From UTCFX2 sp963788305 (GTDB taxonomy: Bacteria > Chloroflexota > Anaerolineae > Anaerolineales > UBA4823): 64,000 nt of DNA. This document shows positions 1 to 7,628 of this stretch, one piece after another. Position numbers and translations under genes: made by a program. Position 1 is the stretch's first letter. Each line of letters opens with the position of its first letter. The stretch is taken from the NCBI GenBank assembly GCA_963788305.1, contig CAWBGK010000011.1, positions 310,001-374,000 of the forward strand. Reading direction: 5' to 3'. The notes beneath the pieces were generated by a model, which worked only from the letters and a program-made list of their open reading frames with translations, did no database searches and was not told the origin of the DNA.

Positions 1-89
1 GGCGTGCCATAAGCCATTGTTTCCAGAAATCTTGAGCGAGAATCCATCCATTCGATTATAGTCCAGTCTCCAATAGTACTGGTATCCTA

Positions 90-118
90 TTTACATGCCA
101 AGAATTGCCGGTTATACT
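90..118 (+). promoter_or_regulatory. Sigma70-like promoter of the ubiquitin-like cluster
   Basis: TTTACA at 90-95 and TATACT at 113-118 are separated by 17 bases, a good housekeeping promoter match. A start site near 125 would give a short leader before the E1 ATG at 159. No other strong promoter was seen between the E1 gene and the VWA gene, which fits one transcript for the cluster. The assignment rests on sequence alone. Confidence 0.5.
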
Positions 119-126
119 TGGTACAG

Positions 127-135
127 TGGTCTGAC
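127..135 (+). promoter_or_regulatory. Candidate GntR/FadR-like operator overlapping the start site
   Basis: TGGTCTGAC at 127-135 resembles the palindromic core of FadR-type GntR operators (TGGTC-N-GACCA). It lies just downstream of the predicted -10 box, where a bound repressor would block transcription. The first gene encodes a GntR-type winged helix, so autoregulation is an attractive inference. The right half-site is imperfect. Confidence 0.35.
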
Positions 136-158
136 TTGTATACCATCAAGAGAAACTT

Positions 159-1805
159 ATGACAATCAATCCAATCTCCCGCCATTCCCTGACAGATGTA
201 GTAGCTGGCAAGCTCGCCGCATCGATCCTCAATAGGACGCTCGAAGAGGGCAGCCAGCTTCCTCCTGAACGCGAGTTAATGAAGCAGCTCGACGTCAGCC
301 GCTCCACCCTGCGCGAAGCCCTCAAAGTGCTGGCGGATAACCGCCTGATCGACCCGCGCCAGGGTGTCGGCTGGTTCGTCTGCAAGATCGATCAAACCAA
401 TTTCACCCGTCTTCACGCCTTCGCCGGGATCGACCGTGAACCCGCGACCCCTGTCGTTCGGCGGGCTTCTGACGAGATACCCACCGGCCCGCGCCGCCTG
501 CCGGTCGCTCCGGAAAAGCCATTGCATATTCCGAACCTCCAGACGGACCGATTGGGCACCTTTGATTTCATATCGTGGTGGGAGCGGGAGCGCGTCGAGA
601 AGGCGAAAATCCTGGTCGTTGGCGCCGGGGCCTTAGGCAACGAGGTGATCAAAAACCTGGCGCTGATGGGCGCAGGGAACCTCTATATCGTTGACTTCGA
701 CACGATCGAGGCCGCCAATCTCAGCCGATCGCCGCTCTTTCGCGAGAGCGATTCGGGCCGGCGCAAGGCCGAAGTCGCTGCTGCCCGCGTGAAGGACCTC
801 AATCCAGATGTCCATGTCCAGTACCTGCACGGCGATGCGACCACCCGGCTTGGCCTGGGGGTGATCCGCCGGATGGACGTCATTATCGGCTGCCTGGATA
901 ACCGCGAAGCTCGCCTGGCAGTCAACCGCTTCGCCTTTTGGATGAATAAACCCTGGGTGGACGGCGCAATCCAGGAGCTGCTGGGATTGGTGCGAGTCTT
1001 CATCCCCGGGCAGGGCGCCTGCTTCGAATGCACACTGAACGAGCAAGCCCGCCGCGACCTGGCCGTGCGCTATTCCTGCCCGTTGCTCGCCCGCCAGAAC
1101 ATCTTGCTCGGCAAAGTCCCCACCACGCCTACCATCGCATCCATCATCGGCGCAATGCAGTCGCAGGAGGCGCTCAAGCTTCTTCACGGCCTTCCGGTAG
1201 AGCCAGGAAAAGTCATCCACTTCAACGGGATGATCAACGAGATGCACACCACCGCTTACAACCCTCGCCCCGACTGCGAAAGCCATTGGACCTACGGTGA
1301 GGTCACCGAGCTGCCCGCAAGCGTCCATTCCACCAGCCTGGCGGACCTGCTGGAGATCGCTCGGGCTGACCTTGGTCCCGAGGCAGTCGTTGAGCTGGAC
1401 CAGGAGCTGATCCTTTCGCTGAAATGCCTGCGCTGCAACAGCTTAGAGCAGGTCTTGAAGCCAATTTCTGAGGTCAGCTTTGAAGCTGCGCACTGCCCGG
1501 CCTGCGGAGCAATGCGCGAGACGGAGATGACCCATTCGGTCACCGGCTCAGAATACTTCTTAAACCGTACGCTGGCGAGTGTAGGAGTTCCCCCCCTGCA
1601 CATCCTGCGGGCGTTCACTGCCCAGGATTACCGATTCTACGAGATGACAGCCGACCTGGCGGAAGCGTTGCACTTCAGCGACTTCGAAGAGACATCCCCC
1701 ACCCGCCGGAAGGCGATCCGGAATCGGATCCGATTGGGGGAGCAGGTCGGTTTGGATGAGAACGCAAGTATTAAACCACGGCGCAAGGTCGTGCTGCACG
1801 ATTAA
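159..1805 (+). CDS. GntR-type wHTH fused to E1-like (ThiF-fold) ubiquitin-like activating enzyme
   Basis: Predicted E1 that adenylates the C-terminus of the ubiquitin-like protein at 3710 and carries it as a thioester. Residues 1-75 form a GntR-family winged helix (PPERELMKQLDVSRSTLREA). Residues 130-350 are the ThiF/MoeB/E1 Rossmann fold: nucleotide loop VGAGALGNEV (154-163), an Asp-rich metal region, CLDNREAR (245-252), a zinc pair CFEC (288-291) probably completed by C373/H376, and Cys307 in RYSCPLL as likely catalytic cysteine. C-terminally CLRC (423-426) and CPAC (446-449) form an extra zinc ribbon. The gene heads a cluster with E2, RING, ubiquitin-like and JAMM genes, so a plain MoeB/ThiF sulfur-transfer role is unlikely. 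A DNA-binding domain on an E1 is unusual and suggests autoregulation. The ATG is preceded by only a weak purine run. Confidence 0.85.
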   Translation: MTINPISRHSLTDVVAGKLAASILNRTLEEGSQLPPERELMKQLDVSRSTLREALKVLADNRLIDPRQGVGWFVCKIDQTNFTRLHAFAGIDREPATPVVRRASDEIPTGPRRLPVAPEKPLHIPNLQTDRLGTFDFISWWERERVEKAKILVVGAGALGNEVIKNLALMGAGNLYIVDFDTIEAANLSRSPLFRESDSGRRKAEVAAARVKDLNPDVHVQYLHGDATTRLGLGVIRRMDVIIGCLDNREARLAVNRFAFWMNKPWVDGAIQELLGLVRVFIPGQGACFECTLNEQARRDLAVRYSCPLLARQNILLGKVPTTPTIASIIGAMQSQEALKLLHGLPVEPGKVIHFNGMINEMHTTAYNPRPDCESHWTYGEVTELPASVHSTSLADLLEIARADLGPEAVVELDQELILSLKCLRCNSLEQVLKPISEVSFEAAHCPACGAMRETEMTHSVTGSEYFLNRTLASVGVPPLHILRAFTAQDYRFYEMTADLAEALHFSDFEETSPTRRKAIRNRIRLGEQVGLDENASIKPRRKVVLHD

Positions 1806-1858
1806 GGTCGACCATGACAGCCCAAGAACAAGTCAACAAAGAATGGAGGTCCGATTCG

Positions 1859-2763
1859 ATGCAGAACTTCAGCAGCAGCCTGCCCGGACGATTAGTGACC
1901 GTGATCCTGGCTACCCTGGCAGCTGCCGCGCTGGCCTATCTGATCTACCTGACCAACCGGGGTATTCTCCCATCTGTGCTGCGCTGGGTGCTGATCGGCG
2001 CGCTCGGTATTTGCACTGGTTTTGCGGCTCGCCTTTTCCTGCCCGGCCGCGTTCTCTTTATCCAGCTGCTTGCCAGTGCAGCGGCATTGTTTCTCGGACT
2101 GGTTTTTTTAACTGTGATCTCAAATGGCTCTCTCGGCGATTATCTTTTCCTGAGCGGGAAGGCCGGATTTAATCCGGGTTGGCTTGCACCTTACAGCCTT
2201 GCGTGCGGCGCGGCCTTGCTCGTGCTCTCAACCTGGAGAAGGTCGAACCCGGTCGGGAGTAGCCTCAAAAAGCTTCGACCAGCAAAGGTGGAAATGGACG
2301 ACCGGCTGAACCGGGCAAGATAAAAACCAAAGGGAAACCGCCGCTGCCTTCCAGCCATGCCTCTCGACCGAAGAAAATCGTCCAGCCAAAACCGACCGCA
2401 TCGGGTCATAGCAAAGCCTGGTCCCACCGCTGGGAGAAATTCCAGGCAGGACTCCAGGATTGGTGGGAGCACGGCTTGTCGGACCCGACAGAGCAGCAGT
2501 CATCATCTCCCAACACTCGTAGAACACACCCCGGCGTCCGAGTACAGGTCAAACACCCGCGCCGCACGCCTGCAAAAAAGCAGAAAGCCCGCGCAATGAT
2601 CCAGCTGATCGGAAAAGAAGAGCATCGCTGCCCCTACTGCCTGGAAGAAGTCGTCCCGAACGATCCGCGCGGCGTGACAATATGTCCGGTTTGCCGCACG
2701 CATCACCATTCTGACTGCTGGGCAGTCACCGGCAATTGTCAGGTGCCGCATATTCACGAATAA
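1859..2763 (+). CDS. Membrane-anchored RING-like zinc-finger protein, candidate E3 (one frameshift)
   Basis: The N-terminal frame encodes about four hydrophobic segments and ends prematurely near 2323. The reading continues in another frame from about 2280 through a basic Pro/Lys-rich linker (PKPTASGHSKAWSHRWEKF) into a cysteine-rich C-terminus ending at 2763. I join both parts as one gene with an indel near 2275-2285. The finger reads C-x2-C, 14 residues, C-x2-C-x4-H-x2-C-W (CPYC, then CPVCRTHHHSDCW), the pattern of prokaryotic RING-type binuclear treble clefs. Such fingers occur beside bacterial E2 and ubiquitin-like genes, so an E3-like adaptor at the membrane is inferred. ATG 1859 has GGAGG nine bases upstream; 1814 is an alternative start. 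If the frameshift were real, these would be a membrane protein and a separate small zinc-finger protein. Confidence 0.7.
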
Positions 2764-2787
2764 TCAGCAAGGTTTTTGGAGCGACTG

Positions 2788-3636
2788 ATGGCCGATCTAC
2801 TCGTCACAATTGTCTTACCGAACGGAGGGGCACGCCAGGCCGAAATGCCCGACGATGTACCGATCCGCGAGCTCGTCCCTGAGCTGGTTGGGCTTCTTCA
2901 GCTCCCGACCATTGGACCCGATGGCCGCCCAATGGGCTACCGGTTGGACAGCAAATCGCAAGGCCGCGAGCTTGGAGAAGAAGAAACGCTCGCCAAAGCC
3001 GGGATCCCGGAAAACGATCGCCTGATGCTGACCGCCGATATCACAGCCGGGGCAGCCTCCACCGATCAGAGCCCACGTATGCGCCGCCTGTGGGCTGATT
3101 ATCAGCTGATGCAGGAGCTTGCCGGGCGGAGTGATATGATCGAGTTCACATCAAAAGCCGTACGCCCCGGACTGCCGCCCGAGACTTACATCATCACCTA
3201 TAAATGTAAGGGCATCCTGGGGGTGGACCGACAGGGCCGGCCAAAATTCGGGAGCCGCCACCAGGTGGAAATCTACCTGCACAACCAGTATCCCCAACGC
3301 TGGCCGGGGATGAAATGGCTGACCCCGATCTGGCATCCAAACATCAACCACCTAAATGGAACGGTCTGCATCGACGCAGCCTGGTGGACCGCCAGCCGCT
3401 CGCTCGACCGGCTGGTGATCATGATCGGCGAGATGGTGCAGTATAAAAATTATCACGACGATCCTGCTAAACCCCCCTTCCCCTGGGATCCCGAAGCAGC
3501 CCGCTGGAGCCGGTTCTACCGTCAGGAGCATCCGGATGCTTTTCCGGTGGACGAACGCGAGCTGCTCCGTCCTGAAAAAGTAAAAATCCGCAAGCCAGAA
3601 CCTGCGGCGCCCCAAAAGCGCATCCGGCTGAAATAA
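2788..3636 (+). CDS. E2 ubiquitin-conjugating-like enzyme with N-terminal ubiquitin-like domain
   Basis: Predicted E2 receiving the ubiquitin-like protein from the E1. Residues 1-88 form a YukD-type beta-grasp domain about 68% identical to the free protein at 3710, ending in the same ADITAG. Residues 95-250 are a UBC fold: YLHNQYP, then TPIWHPNI with the HPN signature (183-185) and catalytic Cys194 in NGTVCID. Retention of HPN and the GTVC context makes this unusually close to eukaryotic E2s. The C-terminus is basic. An in-frame TTG lies upstream, but ATG 2788 has GGAG six bases away and is preferred. The fused domain could bind E2 non-covalently, mimic substrate, or be a modification target. 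It follows the RING gene by 24 bases. Confidence 0.9.
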   Translation: MADLLVTIVLPNGGARQAEMPDDVPIRELVPELVGLLQLPTIGPDGRPMGYRLDSKSQGRELGEEETLAKAGIPENDRLMLTADITAGAASTDQSPRMRRLWADYQLMQELAGRSDMIEFTSKAVRPGLPPETYIITYKCKGILGVDRQGRPKFGSRHQVEIYLHNQYPQRWPGMKWLTPIWHPNINHLNGTVCIDAAWWTASRSLDRLVIMIGEMVQYKNYHDDPAKPPFPWDPEAARWSRFYRQEHPDAFPVDERELLRPEKVKIRKPEPAAPQKRIRLK

Positions 3637-3709
3637 GCCTTCAGCTGCTGCCTGGCCCGGGCAGATCCAAATCCATCAACCCAACCTATTTTGATAACCG
3701 GAGGAAAAA

Positions 3710-3976
3710 ATGACTGATAAAAACCTTACCCTGGTGCTTCCCGCTGGTGGCACCCGCACGGCGGAAGTCCCCGACGATGTGATTGTTAAGGAGCTGATCC
3801 CTGAACTGGCGACATCGCTGGAGCTTCCCACAACCGGTCCGGACGGCCGTCCAATTAATTATCGATTGGACAGCAAAGCCCTGGGACGCGAGCTCCAGGA
3901 CGAAGAAACACTGAACCGGGCTGGCGTCCCTGAAGACGACCGCCTGCTGATCACTGCTGACATCACGGCAGGATAA
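3710..3976 (+). CDS. YukD-like ubiquitin-like protein (predicted conjugated modifier)
   Basis: An 88-residue beta-grasp protein preceded by an excellent ribosome site (GGAGGAAAAAATG). The sequence is YukD/EsaB-like and about 68% identical to the E2-fused domain (54 of 79 aligned positions). It ends in ADITAG: the terminal residue is glycine but there is no Gly-Gly, so it may need no proteolytic maturation before E1 activation. The strong ribosome site suggests higher output than its neighbours, as expected of a modifier. YukD proteins also occur in type VII secretion loci, but no FtsK-like ATPase or WXG100 gene is present here. Conjugation is inferred from the adjacent E1, E2 and JAMM genes. 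Confidence 0.85.
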   Translation: MTDKNLTLVLPAGGTRTAEVPDDVIVKELIPELATSLELPTTGPDGRPINYRLDSKALGRELQDEETLNRAGVPEDDRLLITADITAG

Positions 3977-4055
3977 AGGTTCGGCCAGGTGGCATATCCC
4001 GCCAGACAGCCACCTGGCCTCTCTTGAAAAACGTGCACTGGAGATTCTACCACGC

Positions 4056-4694
4056 ATGGCCGACCAAACCATCCGCCTTGTACCCAATGAGCCGCTCCTG
4101 CCGCCTCGCTCACACATTCCGTGTCAGCGGGCCTGGCGCTGGCGCACCGCCTTAGAGGAAGACGGGCTGACCCCGGGCGTCTCCGTCTTTGTCACCCAGC
4201 GCGCTTTCGTTCGCATCTGCGCACATGCTGGCAGCGATCTAAACAATGAGGTGGGCGGCTGGCTGGTCGGGAAATGGCGCACCGACCGCAGGACAGGCGA
4301 GGATTTTATCATCGTTGAAGCGATCCTCCCCGCTCCTCACACCCGGCATGGCAGCGCCTTCCTGACTTTTACGCAAGACAGCCAGGTGGCCTTGCATGAT
4401 GAGCTCATCGCGCGCTACCCTTCCAAAGAGCTGGTTGGTTGGTACCATACCCACCCGCATATGGGGGTATTTCTGTCCGAATATGATACCTGGCTGCACC
4501 GGAATTTCTTCCCGGCGCAGCACCAGGTTGCCCTGGTCGTCGAGCCTCACTCAGCCACGGCTGGTTTTTTTATCCGCCAGGTGGATGGTGTGCTGGACCC
4601 GCGCCGCTATTTCGGCTTCTACGAACTTCATCACCGCAATCGGAGAAGCGTGGTGCATTGGCGAAATATGTTTCCCCAGGCTTCCATCGCTTAA
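4056..4694 (+). CDS. JAMM/MPN (JAB) metalloprotease, predicted deconjugating enzyme
   Basis: A zinc isopeptidase of the JAB/MPN+ fold. The complete JAMM set is visible: Glu65 in NNEVGGWLVG, His131 and His133 in WYHTHPHMG, and Ser141 with Asp144 in FLSEYD. This predicts catalytic activity, most likely removing the ubiquitin-like protein from targets; processing is less likely because the modifier already ends at glycine. No sulfur-carrier or tRNA-thiolation genes, the other common JAB context, are nearby. Length (212 residues) is normal for a stand-alone JAB protein with a short N-terminal extension. It lies 79 bases after the modifier and 12 before the FHA gene. Confidence 0.88.
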   Translation: MADQTIRLVPNEPLLPPRSHIPCQRAWRWRTALEEDGLTPGVSVFVTQRAFVRICAHAGSDLNNEVGGWLVGKWRTDRRTGEDFIIVEAILPAPHTRHGSAFLTFTQDSQVALHDELIARYPSKELVGWYHTHPHMGVFLSEYDTWLHRNFFPAQHQVALVVEPHSATAGFFIRQVDGVLDPRRYFGFYELHHRNRRSVVHWRNMFPQASIA

Positions 4695-4706
4695 GGAGAA
4701 TTTTCT

Positions 4707-5565
4707 ATGAATAGAATCATGAGGCTTTACTTTTACGGCGTGCTGGGCGCGATCGGTGGAGTGATCGGCTGGCATGTCAGCAACTTGCTTGGGCTTTCCT
4801 TTACTGGCAGCGTCTATCTCAGCGAAATCATCGTCGGTGCGCTGATCGGGCTTTTTATAGGCTTAATGATCGGCGTGTCCGAGGGGATTCTTACCCGAAA
4901 TGCTCTCCAGGCTGGACGCGGCGCCTTGTACAGCGGCTTGTTAGGTCTGGCCGGCGGCGCAATCGGCCTGCCGCTCGCAGAAGCTTTTTTTCAGCTGATC
5001 GGAGGGCAGGCCTGGGCACGTGCCCTGGGGTGGGCCGTATTCGGTCTGCTAATTGGGCTGGCCGCCGGTGCCACCAGTGGAAGCCAGATTTGGAAAGGAG
5101 CCCTCGGCGGCTTGATCGGCGGTCTGCTTGGTGGGCTGCTTCTCGAAGCCGCCCGGAACTGGTTTGAAGATCCACTGCTCGGAAAAGCCGCCGGATTGCT
5201 GCTGCTGGGCGCTTCAGTCGGAACCTTTATCGCTCTGATTGTCTTCCTGCTCTCACGCGCCTGGCTGGAGGTGAGTTCCGGAAAGCTGAAGGGGACCGAG
5301 TTCATCCTCGACAAGTTCTTGAAGGCGAACGGGCCTTCTGCCTTCATCGGTTCTGATGCTTTGAAAGCCGATATCGTCCTTACCGGACCCAGATGTTGCG
5401 CCCCAACACGCCATGCTGAAAGGTGGAGGCACGCACTTCAACCTGAAAGACTTGAGCCTGGCAGGTACTTTCGTCAACAACCAGCAGATCGAGCAGGCTC
5501 AGCTCCGCAACCACCAGACCATCCGGGTCGGAAACACCCAGCTGGTTTACCACGAAAAGAGGTGA
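4707..5565 (+). CDS. Glycine-rich polytopic membrane protein with C-terminal FHA domain (one frameshift)
   Basis: The first ~190 residues are repeated Gly/Ala/Leu-rich hydrophobic helices resembling glycine-zipper segments. The cytosolic C-terminus is an FHA phosphothreonine-binding domain, recovered only after removing one base near 5390 (a GG in ACCGGACC): ADIVLTDPDVAPQHAML, then GTFVNNQ and IRVGNTQLVYHEKR before the stop at 5563. The phosphate-binding Arg usual after the first FHA glycine is not seen (IGSD), so affinity may differ. It starts 12 bases after the JAMM gene and ends 3 bases before the VWA gene, so it is probably in the same transcript. It may link conjugation to Ser/Thr phosphorylation at the membrane, though no kinase is in the window. 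Confidence 0.7.
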
Positions 5566-5568
5566 ACG

Positions 5569-6773
5569 ATGGATCAGAACATCCACTTCAAATTATCGAG
5601 TTGTTCGATTTTCAACAGCCATCCTGGCTCTTCTTGACTCTGGCGACGCAGAGCGCGTTTGGCCCGGCGGTTCAGACGACACCAGAACCCGAAACGGAAG
5701 CCGTGGGAGCGATCGCCCATATCACCCAGGTGGATACATCTCAATTCCCTCGGGTGACCGCCTACATCTCAGTGACCGACGAAAACGGCGAGCCAGTTGC
5801 GGTCAGCCCCGGTCAGATCGTGCTTCAAGAAAACGGCGAGGTAATGAAGCTCGACGAGGTCGGCAGCTCGGAAGAAATCGGCCCGCTGACGACCCTGCTG
5901 GTGATGGATATCTCCGGAAGCATGAACCACGGCGGTAAGCTCAAAGCCGCTAAAGAAGCCGCAAAGGCTTATGTCGACCAGGCTCGCCCCTCGGACCAGA
6001 TCGGCTTGCTGACTTTCAACACTGATATTGAATATGAACAGCCGCTAACCAGCGACCGCCGAAAGCTGATCGCAGCAATTAATGGACTGAAAGCTCAAGA
6101 CGACACTGCGATGTTTGACGCGCTGGGTGAAGGGATCGACATCCTCGAAGCCATCCCGGGTCGGAAAGCAGTGATCGTTCTAACAGACGGTTTGGATAAC
6201 CGCAGCAAGCTGAGCTCGCAGCAGGTCCTCCAGCTGATTGGCCCGCGCGGCCTCTCGATTTCCGTGATCGGCCTCGGCGACCCGTCTCAGAGCACCGGCG
6301 CGATCACCAGCCTGGATGAACGCGGCCTGCTGGCGTTCTCTGCGCTTGCAGGCGGCGCGTACGGCTACGCCAAGGACGCCAACTCGCTGCGACAGCTCTA
6401 TCAGAAATACGGCCGCGCCTTGCAAAGCGAATACATCGTCTCGTACACATCGCCTGCATCCTTGCGCGACGGAGTCAATCGAGCCCTCAGCGCTGCGCTT
6501 AAAGATACGGCCGGGCTGCCTGGCACAGTCGATTCCCCGACCTCATACAACCCGGGCGGATTGGTGCCCGAGGTCGCTGAGCCAGCCTCCTGGCCGCTGT
6601 TCCTGGGGCTGATCATTGGACTGGCGCTGCTGCTTTTAATCCCCTTAATACTGATCACGTTCCTGCCACGCATGCACAGGGGGCAGGAGCAGAAAAGCGC
6701 CGAAAAGAAAGGCAGCATCAAGCTGCACACTGAAACCGCTCCAGCAAAACCCAGGGTGAAGCTAAAAAGCTGA
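5569..6773 (+). CDS. Membrane von Willebrand factor A domain protein (N-terminal frame disrupted)
   Basis: A VWA domain with complete MIDAS: DISGSM, a Thr in the DDTAMFDAL loop, and LTDGLDN. It is followed by a C-terminal transmembrane helix (WPLFLGLIIGLALLLLIPL) and a basic tail. ATG 5569 begins a plausible signal sequence, but two small shifts between about 5600 and 5640 are needed to pass through FSTAILALL into TLATQSAFG and the main frame. The mature domain would be extracytoplasmic. VWA proteins act as metal-dependent protein-binding platforms. It is the last gene of the cluster, ending just before a strong inverted repeat shared with the convergent operon. Its role in the ubiquitin-like pathway is unknown; adjacency is the only link. 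Confidence 0.72.
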
Positions 6774-6787
6774 ACCCCGCATCAATG

Positions 6788-6830
6788 GCCGCTGGCGACA
6801 GTCAGCTTAATTGCGCCTGTCACCAGCGGC
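6788..6830. terminator. Bidirectional inverted repeat between convergent operons
   Basis: GCCGCTGGCGACAG (6788-6801) pairs with CTGTCACCAGCGGC (6817-6830) with one mismatch and a 15-base loop. It lies between the ends of two converging transcription units and probably terminates both. No long U-tract follows on either strand. Confidence 0.6.
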
Positions 6831-6835
6831 TCTCA

Positions 6836-7628
6836 TCAGATGTACAGGCGGTCGCGGTCGATCTCGTCGCGCAAGATACGCAGCTCGTCCAGAGCTGGGT
6901 GGCAGATTGGTTTCAATGGTGTCCGAAAGCAGCAGCTCAAAGCCGGTGTTTTCCAGGACCTGTTCCACCGTTACATCCGGCTGGATAGCCAGGAGCATCA
7001 TACGCTTGCTCTCTGGATGAAAACCCATCACCCCCAGGTTGGAGACCACCCGATACGGCCCGCTCCCGGCCGGGAGGCCGACCTGCTCGCGCATCCCCGG
7101 GCCTCCGAGAAATCCAGGCGTCGTGACAAAATCCAGCGCCTGGACAAAACGCCTGCGGTCGTGGCGCATGATCGCGATCGTCCGCCAGCACAGAGAGGCA
7201 AAATCATTGCCGCCCCCGCTGCCGGGCAGGCGCACCTTGGGGTGGTGGTAATCGCCGATCACGGTGCTGTTCAAGTTTCCGTACGGATCGATCTGTGCGC
7301 CGCCCAGAAAACCGTATTCAATAACCCCGCGGTGGGCGGTTTCTCCGATTTCACCCAAACCAGCCGCGGCGACTGCGCGATGAAAGGTCAATTCCCCTCC
7401 TACCGCCATGGGCAGCTCGTTCAGGATGGCTCCGATCCCACCAAACTCAAAGATCGTCACCAGGTTGGGCGCGTGCATGCGCTTTGCCAGTGCTGCTGCG
7501 AGCATCGGGATGCCGGTGCCGATGATCGCCGTGCTGTTGTCAGTCATCAGCCTTGCCGCCGTACAGATCAGCAGCTCGGCAGCGTTGTAACCTTGATCCG
7601 GTACATCTGATATTTGTTCATCTTTCAT
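6836..7628 (-). CDS. CoA-transferase beta subunit, glutaconate CoA-transferase-like (C-terminal frameshift)
   Basis: Predicted class I CoA-transferase subunit moving CoA between acyl-CoA and a free acid. It contains the conserved glutamate region TIFEFGGIGA (residues about 58-67), where family members carry the catalytic Glu, and the Gly-rich GGGNDFAS. The primary frame reads into an atypical tail. Shifting near 6900 restores a family-like ending (ALDELRILRDEIDRDRLYI) with a stop at 6836-6838, used here. Its ATG overlaps the end of the alpha gene. Together with the upstream amidase it suggests that the acid released from an amide is activated to a thioester. The exact substrate cannot be assigned. 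Confidence 0.78.

Noticed and set aside
1028..1300. Proline/arginine-rich alternate frame inside the E1 gene
   Set aside because: Composition is that of an out-of-frame reading of GC-rich coding DNA; similar shadows occur in most genes.
633..1328. Long minus-strand open frame opposite the E1 gene
   Set aside because: It mirrors the E1 coding frame, lacks a recognisable family and ribosome site, and E1 motifs on the plus strand are decisive.
159..1805. Calling the E1 gene moeB or thiF
   Set aside because: No MoaD/ThiS partner or cofactor genes are nearby, while an E2 with HPN and Cys, a modifier and a JAMM gene follow directly.
3710..3976. Type VII secretion component (EsaB/YukD) alone
   Set aside because: No FtsK/EssC ATPase, WXG100 or EccB/EccD-like genes are in the window, whereas conjugation enzymes are immediate neighbours. 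A link remains possible but unsupported.
159..6773. CBASS/Bil antiphage locus
   Set aside because: No cyclic-nucleotide synthase, effector or other defence genes are present. The modifier and E2 are of a different type.
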